This document shows, piece after piece, positions 1 to 7,506 of a stretch of 11,471 bases of DNA. Every line of letters starts with the position of its first letter. Position 1 is the stretch's first letter. The stretch spans positions 1 to 11,471 of the forward strand of contig CAIYXE010000022.1 in assembly GCA_903930095.1 (NCBI GenBank), read 5' to 3'. Source of the stretch: an uncultured Hyphomicrobiales bacterium. Its GTDB lineage: Bacteria; Pseudomonadota; Alphaproteobacteria; Rhizobiales; Aestuariivirgaceae. A program made the position numbers and the translations under genes. The notes beneath the pieces are model-generated. The model searched no databases. It was given only the letters and a program-made list of their open reading frames with translations, and was not told where the DNA came from.

Positions 1-30
1 CGGCGTGCCGTGCCGCATCTTCCGGTGGGC

Positions 31-59
31 TGGAAACCATCCGCGGAGCCGTGTATAGC
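31..59 (+). promoter_or_regulatory. Candidate sigma70-type promoter of the DAHP synthase gene
   Basis: A TGGAAA element (31-36) is followed, after a 17-base spacer, by TATAGC (54-59). Each matches four of six consensus bases. Transcription would start near 66 and leave an untranslated leader of about 50 bases before the ATG at 117. This is a pattern match by eye in GC-rich DNA. The sequence at 1-30 holds nothing recognisable. Confidence 0.35.
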
Positions 60-86
60 TCCCGCCAATTGATGAACCGAGGGGAA

Positions 87-100
87 GGGGCCCAAGCCCC
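87..100 (+). other. Small GC hairpin in the DAHP synthase leader
   Basis: A five-base-pair stem GGGGC/GCCCC encloses the loop CCAA. It lies five bases upstream of the Shine-Dalgarno GGAG (106-109). It might tune translation start, but a short GC stem is easy to find by chance at this base composition, and no regulator is implied. Confidence 0.25.
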
Positions 101-116
101 GGTGTGGAGTTGAGAC

Positions 117-1514
117 ATGGCGACGAACTGGACACCTGACAGCTGGCGGCATTTTCCGGTCGTGCAGGTGCCGGATTATGATGACAAGGCAAAGTTGCAG
201 TCGGTTGAGGCGCAACTTGCCGGATTTCCGCCCCTGGTCTTCGCAGGCGAGGCTCGCAAGCTGAAGCGCAAGCTGGCGCGCGTGGCCGAGGGGAAGGGTT
301 TCCTTCTTCAAGGTGGTGACTGCGCTGAGAGCTTCGCGGAGCATTCGGCGGATAACATCCGGGATTTCTTCCGTGTTTTCCTGCAGATGTCGGTTGTGCT
401 GACCTTCGCGGGCGGGCAGCCCGTCGTCAAGGTTGGCCGCATTGCCGGCCAGTTCGCCAAGCCGCGTTCATCGCCCACGGAGACCATCGGCGGGGTCGAG
501 CTTCCGATCTATCGGGGTGACATTGTGAACGGTGCGGATGCCACTCTCGAGGCCCGCCGCCCGGATCCTGAGCGCCAGATCATGGCCTACCGCCAGTCGG
601 CCGCCACCTTGAACCTGCTTCGCGCCTTCGCGCAGGGCGGCTACGCCAACCTCGAGCACGTCCATAAATGGACCCTCGACTTCCTGAAGGATTCGCCTGC
701 CTACGAGCGCTACCAGGAAATCTCCGACCGCATCACGGAGGCTGTCGGCTTCATGCGCGCCTGCGGCATCAATGCCGACACCGCCCCGCAGCTTCGCACC
801 ACTGATTTCTTCACCAGCCACGAGGCGCTTCTCTTGGGCTTCGAGCAGGCGCTCACCCGCGTCGATTCGACCAGCGGCGACTGGTATGCCACCTCGGGCC
901 ACATGCTGTGGATCGGCGACCGCACCCGCCAGCCCGACCATGCCCATGTCGAGTTCATGCGCGGCGTGAAGAACCCGATCGGCCTGAAGTGCGGGCCCTC
1001 GCTGAAGGCTGACGAGCTGATCCGTCTGATCGACACGCTGAACCCCGACAACGAGCCGGGCCGCCTGACGCTGATTGCCCGCTTCGGCGCCGACAAGGTG
1101 GAAAAGCACCTGCCCGAGCTGATCCGCGCGGTGAAGCGTGAGGGCAAGGTCGTCGTCTGGTCTTGTGACCCGATGCACGGCAACACGGTGAAGTCGACGA
1201 GCGGTTACAAGACCCGCCCCTTCGAGGCTGTTCTGGGTGAGGTCCGCCGCTTCATGGGCGTGCATCAGGCCGAGGGCACCCACGCCGGCGGCATTCATGT
1301 GGAAATGACCGGCAAGGACGTGACCGAGTGCACCGGTGGCCTGCGCGCGCTCCGTGACGAGGACCTGAACGACCGTTACCACACCTTCTGCGACCCCCGC
1401 CTCAATGCCGCGCAGGCGCTTGAGCTGTCCTTCCTCGTCGCCGAGGAGATCAAGAAGGAAATGGCCTCCCGTCCGAAGCCTGATGATGAGGACATGGTGG
1501 AAGCGGCGGAATGA
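117..1514 (+). CDS. aroG: Class II 3-deoxy-7-phosphoheptulonate (DAHP) synthase
   Basis: The 465-residue enzyme condenses phosphoenolpyruvate and erythrose 4-phosphate to DAHP, the first step of the shikimate pathway, in the cytosol. It has the plant/mycobacterial class II fold rather than the E. coli AroF/G/H type. Visible landmarks are GGDCAESF with metal ligand Cys69, KVGRIAGQ (105-112, PEP site), DPMHGN with His354, HVEMTG with Glu396, and CDPRLN with Asp426. These match the metal ligands known from the M. tuberculosis enzyme (Cys87, His369, Glu411, Asp441) with nearly constant offsets. The N-terminus is slightly shorter than the mycobacterial one, so the aromatic-amino-acid feedback site there may differ. 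The ATG at 117 has GGAG seven bases upstream. The gene appears to be a single-gene unit, and a GST gene follows 85 bases downstream. Family assignment is firm; allosteric behaviour is not visible. Confidence 0.96.
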   Translation: MATNWTPDSWRHFPVVQVPDYDDKAKLQSVEAQLAGFPPLVFAGEARKLKRKLARVAEGKGFLLQGGDCAESFAEHSADNIRDFFRVFLQMSVVLTFAGGQPVVKVGRIAGQFAKPRSSPTETIGGVELPIYRGDIVNGADATLEARRPDPERQIMAYRQSAATLNLLRAFAQGGYANLEHVHKWTLDFLKDSPAYERYQEISDRITEAVGFMRACGINADTAPQLRTTDFFTSHEALLLGFEQALTRVDSTSGDWYATSGHMLWIGDRTRQPDHAHVEFMRGVKNPIGLKCGPSLKADELIRLIDTLNPDNEPGRLTLIARFGADKVEKHLPELIRAVKREGKVVVWSCDPMHGNTVKSTSGYKTRPFEAVLGEVRRFMGVHQAEGTHAGGIHVEMTGKDVTECTGGLRALRDEDLNDRYHTFCDPRLNAAQALELSFLVAEEIKKEMASRPKPDDEDMVEAAE

Positions 1515-1565
1515 TCACACGGTCCTGGTCGAGATAGCCTTGAAACCTTGGCGGGTAAAGATTAA

Positions 1566-1586
1566 CCGTAACACTCAAAGTTACGG
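1566..1586 (+). promoter_or_regulatory. Perfect dyad upstream of the GST gene (possible operator or RBS hairpin)
   Basis: CCGTAAC (1566-1572) is an exact inverted repeat of GTTACGG (1580-1586), separated by seven bases. It lies 13 bases before the GST start codon, and its right arm runs into the purine-rich GGAAAGTGAG ribosome-binding stretch. A TTGAAA (-35-like) sits at 1540-1545, but the -10 at the matching distance (TAACCG) is poor. The site could be a repressor/activator operator near the transcription start, or an RNA hairpin that covers the ribosome-binding site. The regulator is unknown. Confidence 0.4.
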
Positions 1587-1599
1587 AAAGTGAGCATCC

Positions 1600-2292
1600 A
1601 TGATCGATCTCTATCACTGGCCCACGCCGAACGGCCACAAGATCACGATTTTTCTCGAGGAAGCGGGTGTTCCCTATCGGATTCACCCGGTGGACATCCG
1701 CAAGGGCGACCAGTTCAAGCCGGAGTTTTTGGCGATTTCGCCAAACAATCGCATGCCGGCCATCGTCGATACGGCTCCTGCCGATGGCGGACAGCCTATT
1801 TCGCTCTTTGAGTCAGGTGCCATCCTGCTCTATCTCGCTGAAAAGACGGGTCAGTTCATTCCGCAGGACCTGCGGGGGCGCGCCGAGGTTCTGCAGTGGC
1901 TGTTCTGGCAGGTTGGCGGCCTTGGGCCAATGGCCGGGCAGAACGGGCATTTCGCCAACTACGCGGCGGAAAAAATCCCCTATGCCATCGAGCGCTATGT
2001 GAAGGAAACCAACCGCCTTTATGGGGTGATGAACAAGCGCCTCGCCGACAGGCCTTATCTGGCTGGTGACTATTCGATTGCGGACATGGCGTCCTACCCT
2101 TGGGTCGTTCCCCATGAGCGGCTTGGCCAGAAGCTCGCCGACTTCCCGCACCTCACCCGCTGGTTCGACGCCATCAAGGCGCGGCCGGCGGTTCAGAAGG
2201 TCTATGCGGCGAGCGAGGCTACCACCTCCCAGCCAATGACCGACGAGGACAGGAAAATCCTCTTCGGCCAGACCGCCAAGGTCATAGGGTAA
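1600..2292 (+). CDS. Glutathione S-transferase family protein, YfcG/Ure2p-like disulfide-bond oxidoreductase
   Basis: This 230-residue cytosolic protein has an N-terminal thioredoxin-like domain (about 1-85) and a C-terminal helical domain (about 92-210). The start MIDLYHWPTPNGHKIT is typical of the YfcG/YghU (Nu-class) group, in which Thr9 and Asn11 replace the usual Tyr/Ser/Cys catalytic residue. SPNNRMPAIVD carries the cis-Pro (Pro53) and FESGA supplies the Glu71-Ser72 glutathione contacts. WQVGGLGPMAGQNGHF (about 103-118) is also characteristic. E. coli YfcG has disulfide reductase and some peroxidase activity but little classical transferase activity; the same is likely here by family inference. 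The ATG at 1600 follows a purine-rich stretch (GGAAAGTGAG). The gene ends in convergence with a DMT transporter. A perfect dyad just upstream suggests its own control. Confidence 0.92.
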   Translation: MIDLYHWPTPNGHKITIFLEEAGVPYRIHPVDIRKGDQFKPEFLAISPNNRMPAIVDTAPADGGQPISLFESGAILLYLAEKTGQFIPQDLRGRAEVLQWLFWQVGGLGPMAGQNGHFANYAAEKIPYAIERYVKETNRLYGVMNKRLADRPYLAGDYSIADMASYPWVVPHERLGQKLADFPHLTRWFDAIKARPAVQKVYAASEATTSQPMTDEDRKILFGQTAKVIG

Positions 2293-2303
2293 GGCGATGG
2301 GTG

Positions 2304-2329
2304 CCGCCGCGGCCTAAGGCTTGCGGCGG
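2304..2329. terminator. Candidate bidirectional hairpin between convergent genes
   Basis: CCGCCGC (2304-2310) pairs exactly with GCGGCGG (2323-2329). Inside it, GCC (2312-2314) pairs with GGC (2318-2320) around the loop TAA, giving about ten pairs with one small bulge. It lies just after the GST stop (2292) and includes the last codons of the opposing transporter gene. There is no T-run on either side, so it is not a textbook intrinsic terminator. It may instead stabilise both 3' ends or assist Rho. Confidence 0.35.
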
Positions 2330-3183
2330 AATTCCGACAGGATGTGCATGAACAGGGCGGCGAGCACGATGCCGCCGCCCAAAAGCGTCTGCAGGGCCGG
2401 AACCTCGCCCAAGAAGACGAACACCCAGAGCGGCGTGACGGGCACCTCAAGCGCTGCAAGCAGGGTGGCCTCCGCCGCGGGTACCCGTTTCGACCCGAAG
2501 GTATAGAGCGCCAGCCCCGCCGCATTCTGCACGATACCGAAGGCGATGCAGAGCAGCAGATCCTGCTGCGAAATCGAGAGCGGATCGGCGAACCAGAAGC
2601 ACGCGAAGGAGCAGATCCAGGCCGAAAATGCCATGGCCGGCAGCATCGGCACGTTCCGGTACAGGCGCATGATGGTAGTGAAACCCGCCATCGAGAACGT
2701 CATCAGCACCGCGAGGAACTGGCCGAACAGGCTGCCCCCCATCTCCGCCCCCCACAGCATGACGGCGACGCCCAGAAGCGCCACGGTGCTGCCGATGAGG
2801 GTGGAGCGTGAGGGCCGCTCCCCGATGACGAGATAGGCCAGCGCCGCCGTCACGAATGGAACCGTCGCATAGATCACCATGGCATCGGCAACCGTCGTGT
2901 TCTTGAGCGCGCCGATCCCCGTGATCATCCCTGCGGCGGACAGCAGCGCCACCGCCAGTGCGGGCCAGCGGAGCGAGCGGATGATGGCCAGGCTCCGACC
3001 GCGTTCCATATAGAGGAACAGTGCAAAGACCGCAGTGCCTGAGAAAATTCCCCGCCAGAACAGCAAGGTCATCAGGTCGGCCGAGATGTTGCGGACGAAC
3101 AGCCCGGAAGTCGACCATGCCAGGGCCGCCCCTGCCACCAGCAGGAGCCCGATCCGGTGCTGTCTGTGTTCTGCCGGGGTCAT
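2314..3183 (-). CDS. DMT-superfamily (EamA) transporter
   Basis: The 289-residue inner-membrane protein has two tandem EamA repeats and about ten hydrophobic helices. It begins with a soluble MTPAEHRQHR segment, then helix 1 with the motif AWSTSGLFVRNI. YLVIGERPSRSTLIGS closes the first repeat and VFLGEVPALQTLLGGGIVL the second. These GE-containing loops before the last helix of each half are typical of EamA proteins. Such proteins usually export metabolites or amino acids; the substrate cannot be read here. The frame stays open to ATGs at 3210 and 3249. The ATG at 3183 is preferred because the upstream 22 residues look unlike a membrane-protein N-terminus, but none of the three has a clear Shine-Dalgarno. 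The gene is convergent with the GST gene and divergent from cysS. Confidence 0.85.
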   Translation of the reverse strand: MTPAEHRQHRIGLLLVAGAALAWSTSGLFVRNISADLMTLLFWRGIFSGTAVFALFLYMERGRSLAIIRSLRWPALAVALLSAAGMITGIGALKNTTVADAMVIYATVPFVTAALAYLVIGERPSRSTLIGSTVALLGVAVMLWGAEMGGSLFGQFLAVLMTFSMAGFTTIMRLYRNVPMLPAMAFSAWICSFACFWFADPLSISQQDLLLCIAFGIVQNAAGLALYTFGSKRVPAAEATLLAALEVPVTPLWVFVFLGEVPALQTLLGGGIVLAALFMHILSEFRRKP

Positions 3184-3299
3184 GGGATGAGGGCAATAGC
3201 CGGGCACCATCGCCACCGGAAGACCGGATACCGCATGGCACGCCCACATTTGCCCAAACCCTTGACCTCGGAAGGCGGCTGACGCATGGTGCAGGCAAG

Positions 3300-3353
3300 A
3301 TGACCATCCGCCCCGCCACCGCCGCCCTCTGCGGCATTATTATTTGCAGCTAG
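3300..3353 (+). CDS. Possible 17-residue Cys-containing leader ORF upstream of cysS
   Basis: An ATG at 3300 opens a 17-codon frame reading MTIRPATAALCGIIICS and ends at TAG 3351-3353, 79 bases before the cysS start. Two of the 17 codons are Cys (TGC), lying close to the stop and around three Ile codons. Its ribosome-binding site is weak (AGG at 3293-3295, four bases from the ATG). It overlaps hairpins that could act in attenuation. Cys-containing leader peptides are known before sulfur genes in some bacteria, but here the case is inference only; a chance ORF is quite possible. Confidence 0.2.
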   Translation: MTIRPATAALCGIIICS

Positions 3354-3378
3354 CTGACATCCGCTGGCTGGGCGCCGC
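3321..3378 (+). promoter_or_regulatory. Hairpins in the cysS leader region
   Basis: GCCGC (3321-3325) pairs with GCGGC (3331-3335) around CCTCT and is followed by the AT-rich ATTATTATTT (3336-3345), a terminator-like layout. Next, CAGCTAGC (3347-3354) pairs with GCTGGCTG (3364-3371) with one G-T wobble. GCGGC could alternatively pair with GCCGC at 3374-3378. The rest of the 3184-3432 spacer shows TTGACC at 3262-3267 and at 3379-3384, both -35-like but with poor -10 partners. No promoter can be fixed. Confidence 0.25.
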
Positions 3379-3432
3379 TTGACCTAAATCCAAGACAAAG
3401 CGTTCCCGGGCCGGCAAGCCTCGAGGATCGAC

Positions 3433-4764
3433 ATGCCCTTGCGCCTCTATAACACGCTGACCCGCTCCAAGGAGGACTTTACCCCCTTGGACCCGAACAA
3501 CGTGCGCATGTATGTCTGCGGGCCCACCGTGTGGGATTATGCTCACATCGGCAATGCGCGCCCGGTCATCGTCTTCGACGTGCTGTTTCGCCTGCTGCGC
3601 CAGATCTACGGCGCGTCCCATGTCAGATACGTACGCAACATCACGGACGTCGATGACAAGATCAACGCCAAGGCGCGGGAGGAGGGGGTGCCGATCGCGC
3701 AGGTGACGGAGCGGACCACAAAGCAATTCCATGCCGATATCGCAGCGCTTGGCGTTCTGCCCCCGACAGTGGAACCGCGCGCCACGGAGCACATTGCGGA
3801 GATGATCGCCATCATCGAGCGGCTCATCGCAAACGGACATGCCTATGCCGCCGATGGCCATGTACTGTTCAATGTGCCAAGCATGAAGGACTACGGCCAG
3901 CTCTCCCGCCGCTCGCTGGACGAGATGCTGGCGGGCGCGCGCGTCGATGTCGCCCCCTACAAGCGCGGCGACATGGACTTCGTGTTGTGGAAACCATCCG
4001 ATGACGACACACCCGGCTGGCACAGCCCCTGGGGCCGCGGCCGCCCCGGCTGGCACATCGAATGCTCCGCCATGAGCTGGAAGCATCTGGGCGAGGTCTT
4101 CGACATCCACGGCGGCGGCATCGACCTCGTCTTTCCGCATCACGAGAATGAGATTGCCCAGACGCGCTGCGCCTTCGGCCACAGCGTGATGGCCAATGTC
4201 TGGATGCACAACGGCTTCCTGCAGGTCGAGGGCCAGAAGATGTCGAAGAGCCTCGGCAACTTCCTCACCATCCACGATCTTCTCAAGGACTGGCCGGGCG
4301 ATGTGTTGCGCTTCAACATGCTGCGCACCCATTACCGCCAGCCCATCGACTGGACGCTGAAGAGCCTGGAGGAAAGCTGGCGCATTCTCGAGGGTTTCTT
4401 CAACAATGCGGGTGCGGTTCACGCCGAGGCCGGCAGGATCGGCAAAGCCGTGCTCGAAGCACTGAGCGATGACCTCAACACCCCGAAGGCCATCGCCGAG
4501 CTTCATGCCCTCGACCGGCCCGGTGCGCAGAACGAGCTCGGCGAGACGCTGAAAGCCCTGGGCTTCGTTGGCAACCTGTCATCACCCAAGGCCGAGACTG
4601 CTGTGGACGAGGCGACTGTGAATGGCTTGATCTCCGCCCGCCTCGACGCCCGCAAGGCAAAGAACTGGGCGGAGAGCGACCGCATCCGTGATGAGCTCGC
4701 GAAAATGGGCATCGCCATCAAGGATAACAAGGACGGTACGACGTCATGGGAGTTGAAGCGGTGA
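3433..4764 (+). CDS. cysS: Cysteinyl-tRNA synthetase
   Basis: The 443-residue class I aminoacyl-tRNA synthetase charges tRNA-Cys with cysteine. The HIGH motif is HIGN (38-41) within [13 protein letters not shown], and KMSKS is intact at 269-273. The zinc site that discriminates cysteine is complete: Cys29, Cys211 (WHIECS), His236 and Glu240 (HHENE), matching E. coli Cys28/Cys209/His234/Glu238. The DALR-type helical domain and anticodon-binding C-terminus follow (about 300-443), ending [29 protein letters not shown], close to the usual family ending. Its length is slightly below the roughly 460 residues common in the family, without an obvious missing motif. The ATG at 3433 has GAGGA (3423-3427) five bases upstream. 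cimA follows on the same strand. A possible leader ORF and hairpins upstream hint at attenuation, which is unproven. Confidence 0.97.
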   Translation: MPLRLYNTLTRSKEDFTPLDPNNVRMYVCGPTVWDYAHIGNARPVIVFDVLFRLLRQIYGASHVRYVRNITDVDDKINAKAREEGVPIAQVTERTTKQFHADIAALGVLPPTVEPRATEHIAEMIAIIERLIANGHAYAADGHVLFNVPSMKDYGQLSRRSLDEMLAGARVDVAPYKRGDMDFVLWKPSDDDTPGWHSPWGRGRPGWHIECSAMSWKHLGEVFDIHGGGIDLVFPHHENEIAQTRCAFGHSVMANVWMHNGFLQVEGQKMSKSLGNFLTIHDLLKDWPGDVLRFNMLRTHYRQPIDWTLKSLEESWRILEGFFNNAGAVHAEAGRIGKAVLEALSDDLNTPKAIAELHALDRPGAQNELGETLKALGFVGNLSSPKAETAVDEATVNGLISARLDARKAKNWAESDRIRDELAKMGIAIKDNKDGTTSWELKR

Positions 4765-4799
4765 GCGGGCTTTCACTCTCATCTCGCTTCCCCAGTTGG

Positions 4800-4880
4800 C
4801 GTCACCCCGGCGAAGGCCGGGGTCCAGCTTTCTCCGCGGTGACCGTTCGAAGCTGGATCCCGGCCTTCGCCGGGATGACG
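4800..4880. repeat. Long REP-like palindromic repeat between cysS and cimA
   Basis: The left arm (4800-4830) and right arm (4850-4880) are 31 bases each and inverted copies with only two differences, one of which is a G-U pair in RNA. A 19-base loop (4831-4849) separates them. Each arm also contains its own smaller palindrome (CCCGGC-GAAGGCCGGG). Dispersed copies of this GTCATCCCGGC/GAAGGCCGGG type are widespread in alphaproteobacterial and some other proteobacterial genomes, and they generate spurious peptides such as VIPAKAGIQ and PRRRPGS, both seen here on translation. It likely folds strongly in the cysS-cimA transcript. Confidence 0.85.
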
Positions 4881-4891
4881 GCACCATTACG

Positions 4892-6487
4892 ATGAGCAGT
4901 GACATGAACCGCGAACGCATCTACCTCTTTGACACCACGCTGCGCGATGGGCAGCAGACGCCGGGCATCGACTTCTCGCTCGAGGACAAGCTCGTCGTCA
5001 TGGGCCTTCTGGACCAGCTGGGCGTCGACTACATCGAGGGTGGCTATCCAGGCGGCAACCCGACTGACACCGCCCTTTTTGCCGCGGATCGGAAGACCAG
5101 CGCCACCTTCACGGCCTTCGGGATGACCAAGCGTGCAGGCCGCTCCGTGTCCAACGATGCGGGGCTCCAGCAGCTTCTGGGCGCCAGGGCCGGTGCTCTC
5201 TGCTTCGTGGCGAAGGCATGGGACTATCACGTGCGCGTGGCCTTGGGCTGTACCAACGAGGAGAACCTCGAGTCGATCCGCCAGACGGTCGAGGCCGCCA
5301 GGGCCGCAGGCAGGGAAGTGCTGATCGATTGCGAGCACTTCTTCGATGGCTACAAGGCGAACCAGGCCTATGCGCTTGCCTGCGCAGAGGAGGCCTGGAA
5401 GGCCGGTGCGCGCTGGGTGGTGCTGTGCGACACCAATGGCGGCACACTTCCGGCGGAAGTCTCCGAGATCGTCCGCGCCGTGGCAAGCCACGTGCCGGGC
5501 TCGCACCTCGGCATACATGCCCATAACGACACCGAGCATGCAGTTGCCAATTCGCTTGCCGCCGTGGAGGCCGGCGTCAGGCAGATCCAGGGCACGCTCA
5601 ACGGCATCGGTGAGCGTTGCGGCAACGCCAACCTCGTCTCCATCATCCCCACGCTGGTCCTCAAACCGCATTTCGCGAGCCGCTTCGAGACCGGGATCGA
5701 CGCCGAACGGCTGGCCCAGATCACCCACATCTCGCGCGCCTTTGATGAGCTTCTGAACCGCTCGCCCAACAAGCAGGCGGCCTATGTCGGAAAGAGCGCT
5801 TTCGCCACCAAGGCCGGCATCCATGCCTCGGCCCTGATGAAAGAGCCCGAGACCTATGAACATGTGCCGCCGGATGCTGTCGGCAACATCCGGCATGTGC
5901 TGGTGTCCGACCAGGCCGGCAAGTCCAACCTCATCGCGGCACTCCAGCGCATCGGCATTGCGGTCAAGAAGGACGACAGCCGTCTCGATGATCTCCTGCG
6001 TGACGTGAAAGAGCGCGAGTCGCAGGGTTATGCCTATGACGGTGCGGACGCCTCCTTCGAACTGCTGGCGAGGCGTGCGCTCGGCACCGTGCCGAAGTAC
6101 TTCGACGTCCTCTCCTACCGCGTGATTGTGGAGGAGCGCGACCGGGAGATGATCTCGGAGGCCGTGGTGAAGGTAAAGGTCGATGGCCAGGTCTATCTCA
6201 ACGCGGGCGAGGGCAACGGCCCCGTCAACGCGCTGGACGTGGCGCTCCGCAAGGACCTCGGCAAGTACCAGGGCTTCATCGGCGACATGGAGCTCGTGGA
6301 CTTCAAGGTCCGCATCCTGAACGGCGGCACGGGCGCCACCACGCGCGTCCTGATCGAGAGCCGTGATGGCGGGGGCAACCGCTGGTTCACGGTTGGCGTT
6401 TCGCCCAATATCGTGGAGGCATCCTTCCAGGCCTTGTCGGATGCCATCATCTACAAGCTGGTGCGAAACGGGGTGGAAGCCGCCTGA
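4892..6487 (+). CDS. cimA: (R)-citramalate synthase
   Basis: The enzyme condenses pyruvate and acetyl-CoA to (R)-citramalate, the entry to threonine-independent isoleucine synthesis. It belongs to the LeuA/HMGL-like family. The 531-residue protein shows FDTTLRDGQQTPG (13-25), with the catalytic Arg18 and metal ligand Asp19. It also has YIEGGYPGGNPTD (48-60), typical of CimA rather than LeuA, and GIHAHNDTEHA with the metal-binding His209 and His211. The TIM barrel spans about 8-280, a linker domain follows, and a C-terminal LeuA-type regulatory dimer domain lies at about 400-525. The frame is open back to a TTG at 4796, but those 32 extra residues are only translated palindromic repeat and are rejected. 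ATG 4892 and ATG 4904 are both possible; neither has a good Shine-Dalgarno. It lies 127 bases after cysS and may be co-transcribed with it. Confidence 0.93.
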   Translation: MSSDMNRERIYLFDTTLRDGQQTPGIDFSLEDKLVVMGLLDQLGVDYIEGGYPGGNPTDTALFAADRKTSATFTAFGMTKRAGRSVSNDAGLQQLLGARAGALCFVAKAWDYHVRVALGCTNEENLESIRQTVEAARAAGREVLIDCEHFFDGYKANQAYALACAEEAWKAGARWVVLCDTNGGTLPAEVSEIVRAVASHVPGSHLGIHAHNDTEHAVANSLAAVEAGVRQIQGTLNGIGERCGNANLVSIIPTLVLKPHFASRFETGIDAERLAQITHISRAFDELLNRSPNKQAAYVGKSAFATKAGIHASALMKEPETYEHVPPDAVGNIRHVLVSDQAGKSNLIAALQRIGIAVKKDDSRLDDLLRDVKERESQGYAYDGADASFELLARRALGTVPKYFDVLSYRVIVEERDREMISEAVVKVKVDGQVYLNAGEGNGPVNALDVALRKDLGKYQGFIGDMELVDFKVRILNGGTGATTRVLIESRDGGGNRWFTVGVSPNIVEASFQALSDAIIYKLVRNGVEAA

Positions 6488-6492
6488 CGGCC

Positions 6493-6513
6493 GCCCGGAC
6501 ATGCGCGCCGGGC
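6493..6513 (+). other. Hairpin between cimA and rarD
   Basis: GCCCGG (6493-6498) pairs exactly with CCGGGC (6508-6513) around a nine-base loop, six bases after the cimA stop. There is no following T-run. It may be a weak terminator or an mRNA-stabilising stem between two same-strand genes. A 20-codon ORF at 6501-6563 overlaps it and ends at the rarD ribosome-binding site; I see no start signal for it. Confidence 0.25.
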
Positions 6514-6572
6514 ATGCGACCATGTGCGGTGCGGGTTTGATCGGCATGGTCCCGAGGGTCTAAAGGGCTCCC

Positions 6573-7505
6573 ATGTCGATCACCGATGAAGGCCGGGTGT
6601 CACGTACACTGACGATTGCCGAGACGGGCGTGGTGCTTGCCGTCATGGCGCATCTCGTGTGGGGCGGCATGGCCATCTATTTCGGGCTCATCCGCCACAT
6701 TTCGCCCGTCGAGATCGCCGTCAACCGCGGCCTGTGGGCGCTGCCCATCGCCATCGCCGTGGTGTGGTATCTCAAGCAGTGGCCGGACGTCAGGCGCGCG
6801 CTGGCAAGCCCGCGGAACGTGGCGATCCTGACCCTCACCTCCTTCCTTATCGTGTTCAACTGGGGCTTCTATGTCTGGTCGATCGGGCAGGGCCGCACGC
6901 TGGAATCGAGCCTCGGCTATTTCATCAATCCGCTGCTGAACGTGGTCATGGGCTACCTGTTCCTCGGCGAGCGCTTCACGGCGCCGCAGAAGTGGGCGCT
7001 GGCGCTGGCTGCGCTGGCGGTGCTGGTGCAGACGGTGGCGCTTGGCCACATTCCGTGGCTCGGCCTGATGCTGGCCGTTACATTCTGCCTCTATGGCTTC
7101 CTGAGAAAGACGATCCAGGTTGGCCCCACTCAGGGCTTCCTGATCGAGGTCGCGATCATCGCCCTGCCGCTTCTCGGCGCGCAGTGGTGGTTGTCATCTC
7201 GCGGTGAAGCCTTTTTCGGCACATCGGTGTTCAACACCTCCATGCTGATCGGTTGCGGGGTGATGACGGCGGTATCCCTCATGCTTTTCGCCGCCTCGAT
7301 CCGCCGCATCCGCTATTCAACGGCAGGACTGCTCCAGTACATATCGCCCTCGCTCGTGTTCCTGACGGCGGTTTTCATTTTCGGCGAACCGATGGATTCG
7401 ATGAAGCTCATGTCCTTCCTCGTCATCTGGGTGGCGCTCGCAATCTTCTCGGTGGCGACGATCCGGGACGAACGCTCAAGGCGGCAGGAGATCGAGCCGG
7501 TCTGA
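6573..7505 (+). CDS. rarD: RarD-type EamA/DMT transporter
   Basis: The 310-residue inner-membrane protein has about ten predicted hydrophobic helices in two EamA halves. The opening ETGVVLAVMAHLVWGGMAIYFGLI, then EIAVNRGLWALP, matches the RarD (chloramphenicol-sensitive protein) family. Further RarD-like features are NWGFYVWSIGQGRTLESSLGYFINPLLNVVMGYLFLGER and LLQYISPSLVFLTAVFIFGE near the C-terminus. The family name comes from an old phenotype; the true substrate is not established for most members. The ATG at 6573 has AGGG (6564-6567) five bases upstream. It follows cimA by 85 bases on the same strand, so read-through transcription is possible. Its stop lies one base from the stop of the opposing LOG gene. 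It is only distantly similar to the other EamA transporter in this window. Confidence 0.9.
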   Translation: MSITDEGRVSRTLTIAETGVVLAVMAHLVWGGMAIYFGLIRHISPVEIAVNRGLWALPIAIAVVWYLKQWPDVRRALASPRNVAILTLTSFLIVFNWGFYVWSIGQGRTLESSLGYFINPLLNVVMGYLFLGERFTAPQKWALALAALAVLVQTVALGHIPWLGLMLAVTFCLYGFLRKTIQVGPTQGFLIEVAIIALPLLGAQWWLSSRGEAFFGTSVFNTSMLIGCGVMTAVSLMLFAASIRRIRYSTAGLLQYISPSLVFLTAVFIFGEPMDSMKLMSFLVIWVALAIFSVATIRDERSRRQEIEPV

Positions 7506-7506
7506 G

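Noticed and set aside
468..1382. A 304-codon minus-strand frame opposite the DAHP synthase gene
   Set aside because: It is a shadow of a well-conserved gene and has no recognisable domain or ribosome-binding site.
2447..3337. A 296-codon minus-strand frame overlapping the EamA transporter
   Set aside because: It is in another frame of the same strand, rich in Arg/Gly and without hydrophobic helices, while the alternative frame encodes a clean ten-helix transporter.
3340..4506. A 388-codon minus-strand frame opposite cysS
   Set aside because: It is antisense to conserved synthetase motifs, shows no known domain, and is explained by third-position GC bias of cysS.
4802..6547. A 581-codon open frame on the minus strand covering all of cimA
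   Set aside because: It mirrors the cimA codons in GC-rich DNA, has no recognisable family and no start signal, and includes the translated palindrome (VIPAKAGIQ). The plus strand has a complete, motif-bearing enzyme.
6501..6563. A 20-codon ORF ending at the rarD ribosome-binding site
   Set aside because: The overlap with AAAGGG would allow coupling, but there is no SD and no recognisable content; chance is the simpler reading.
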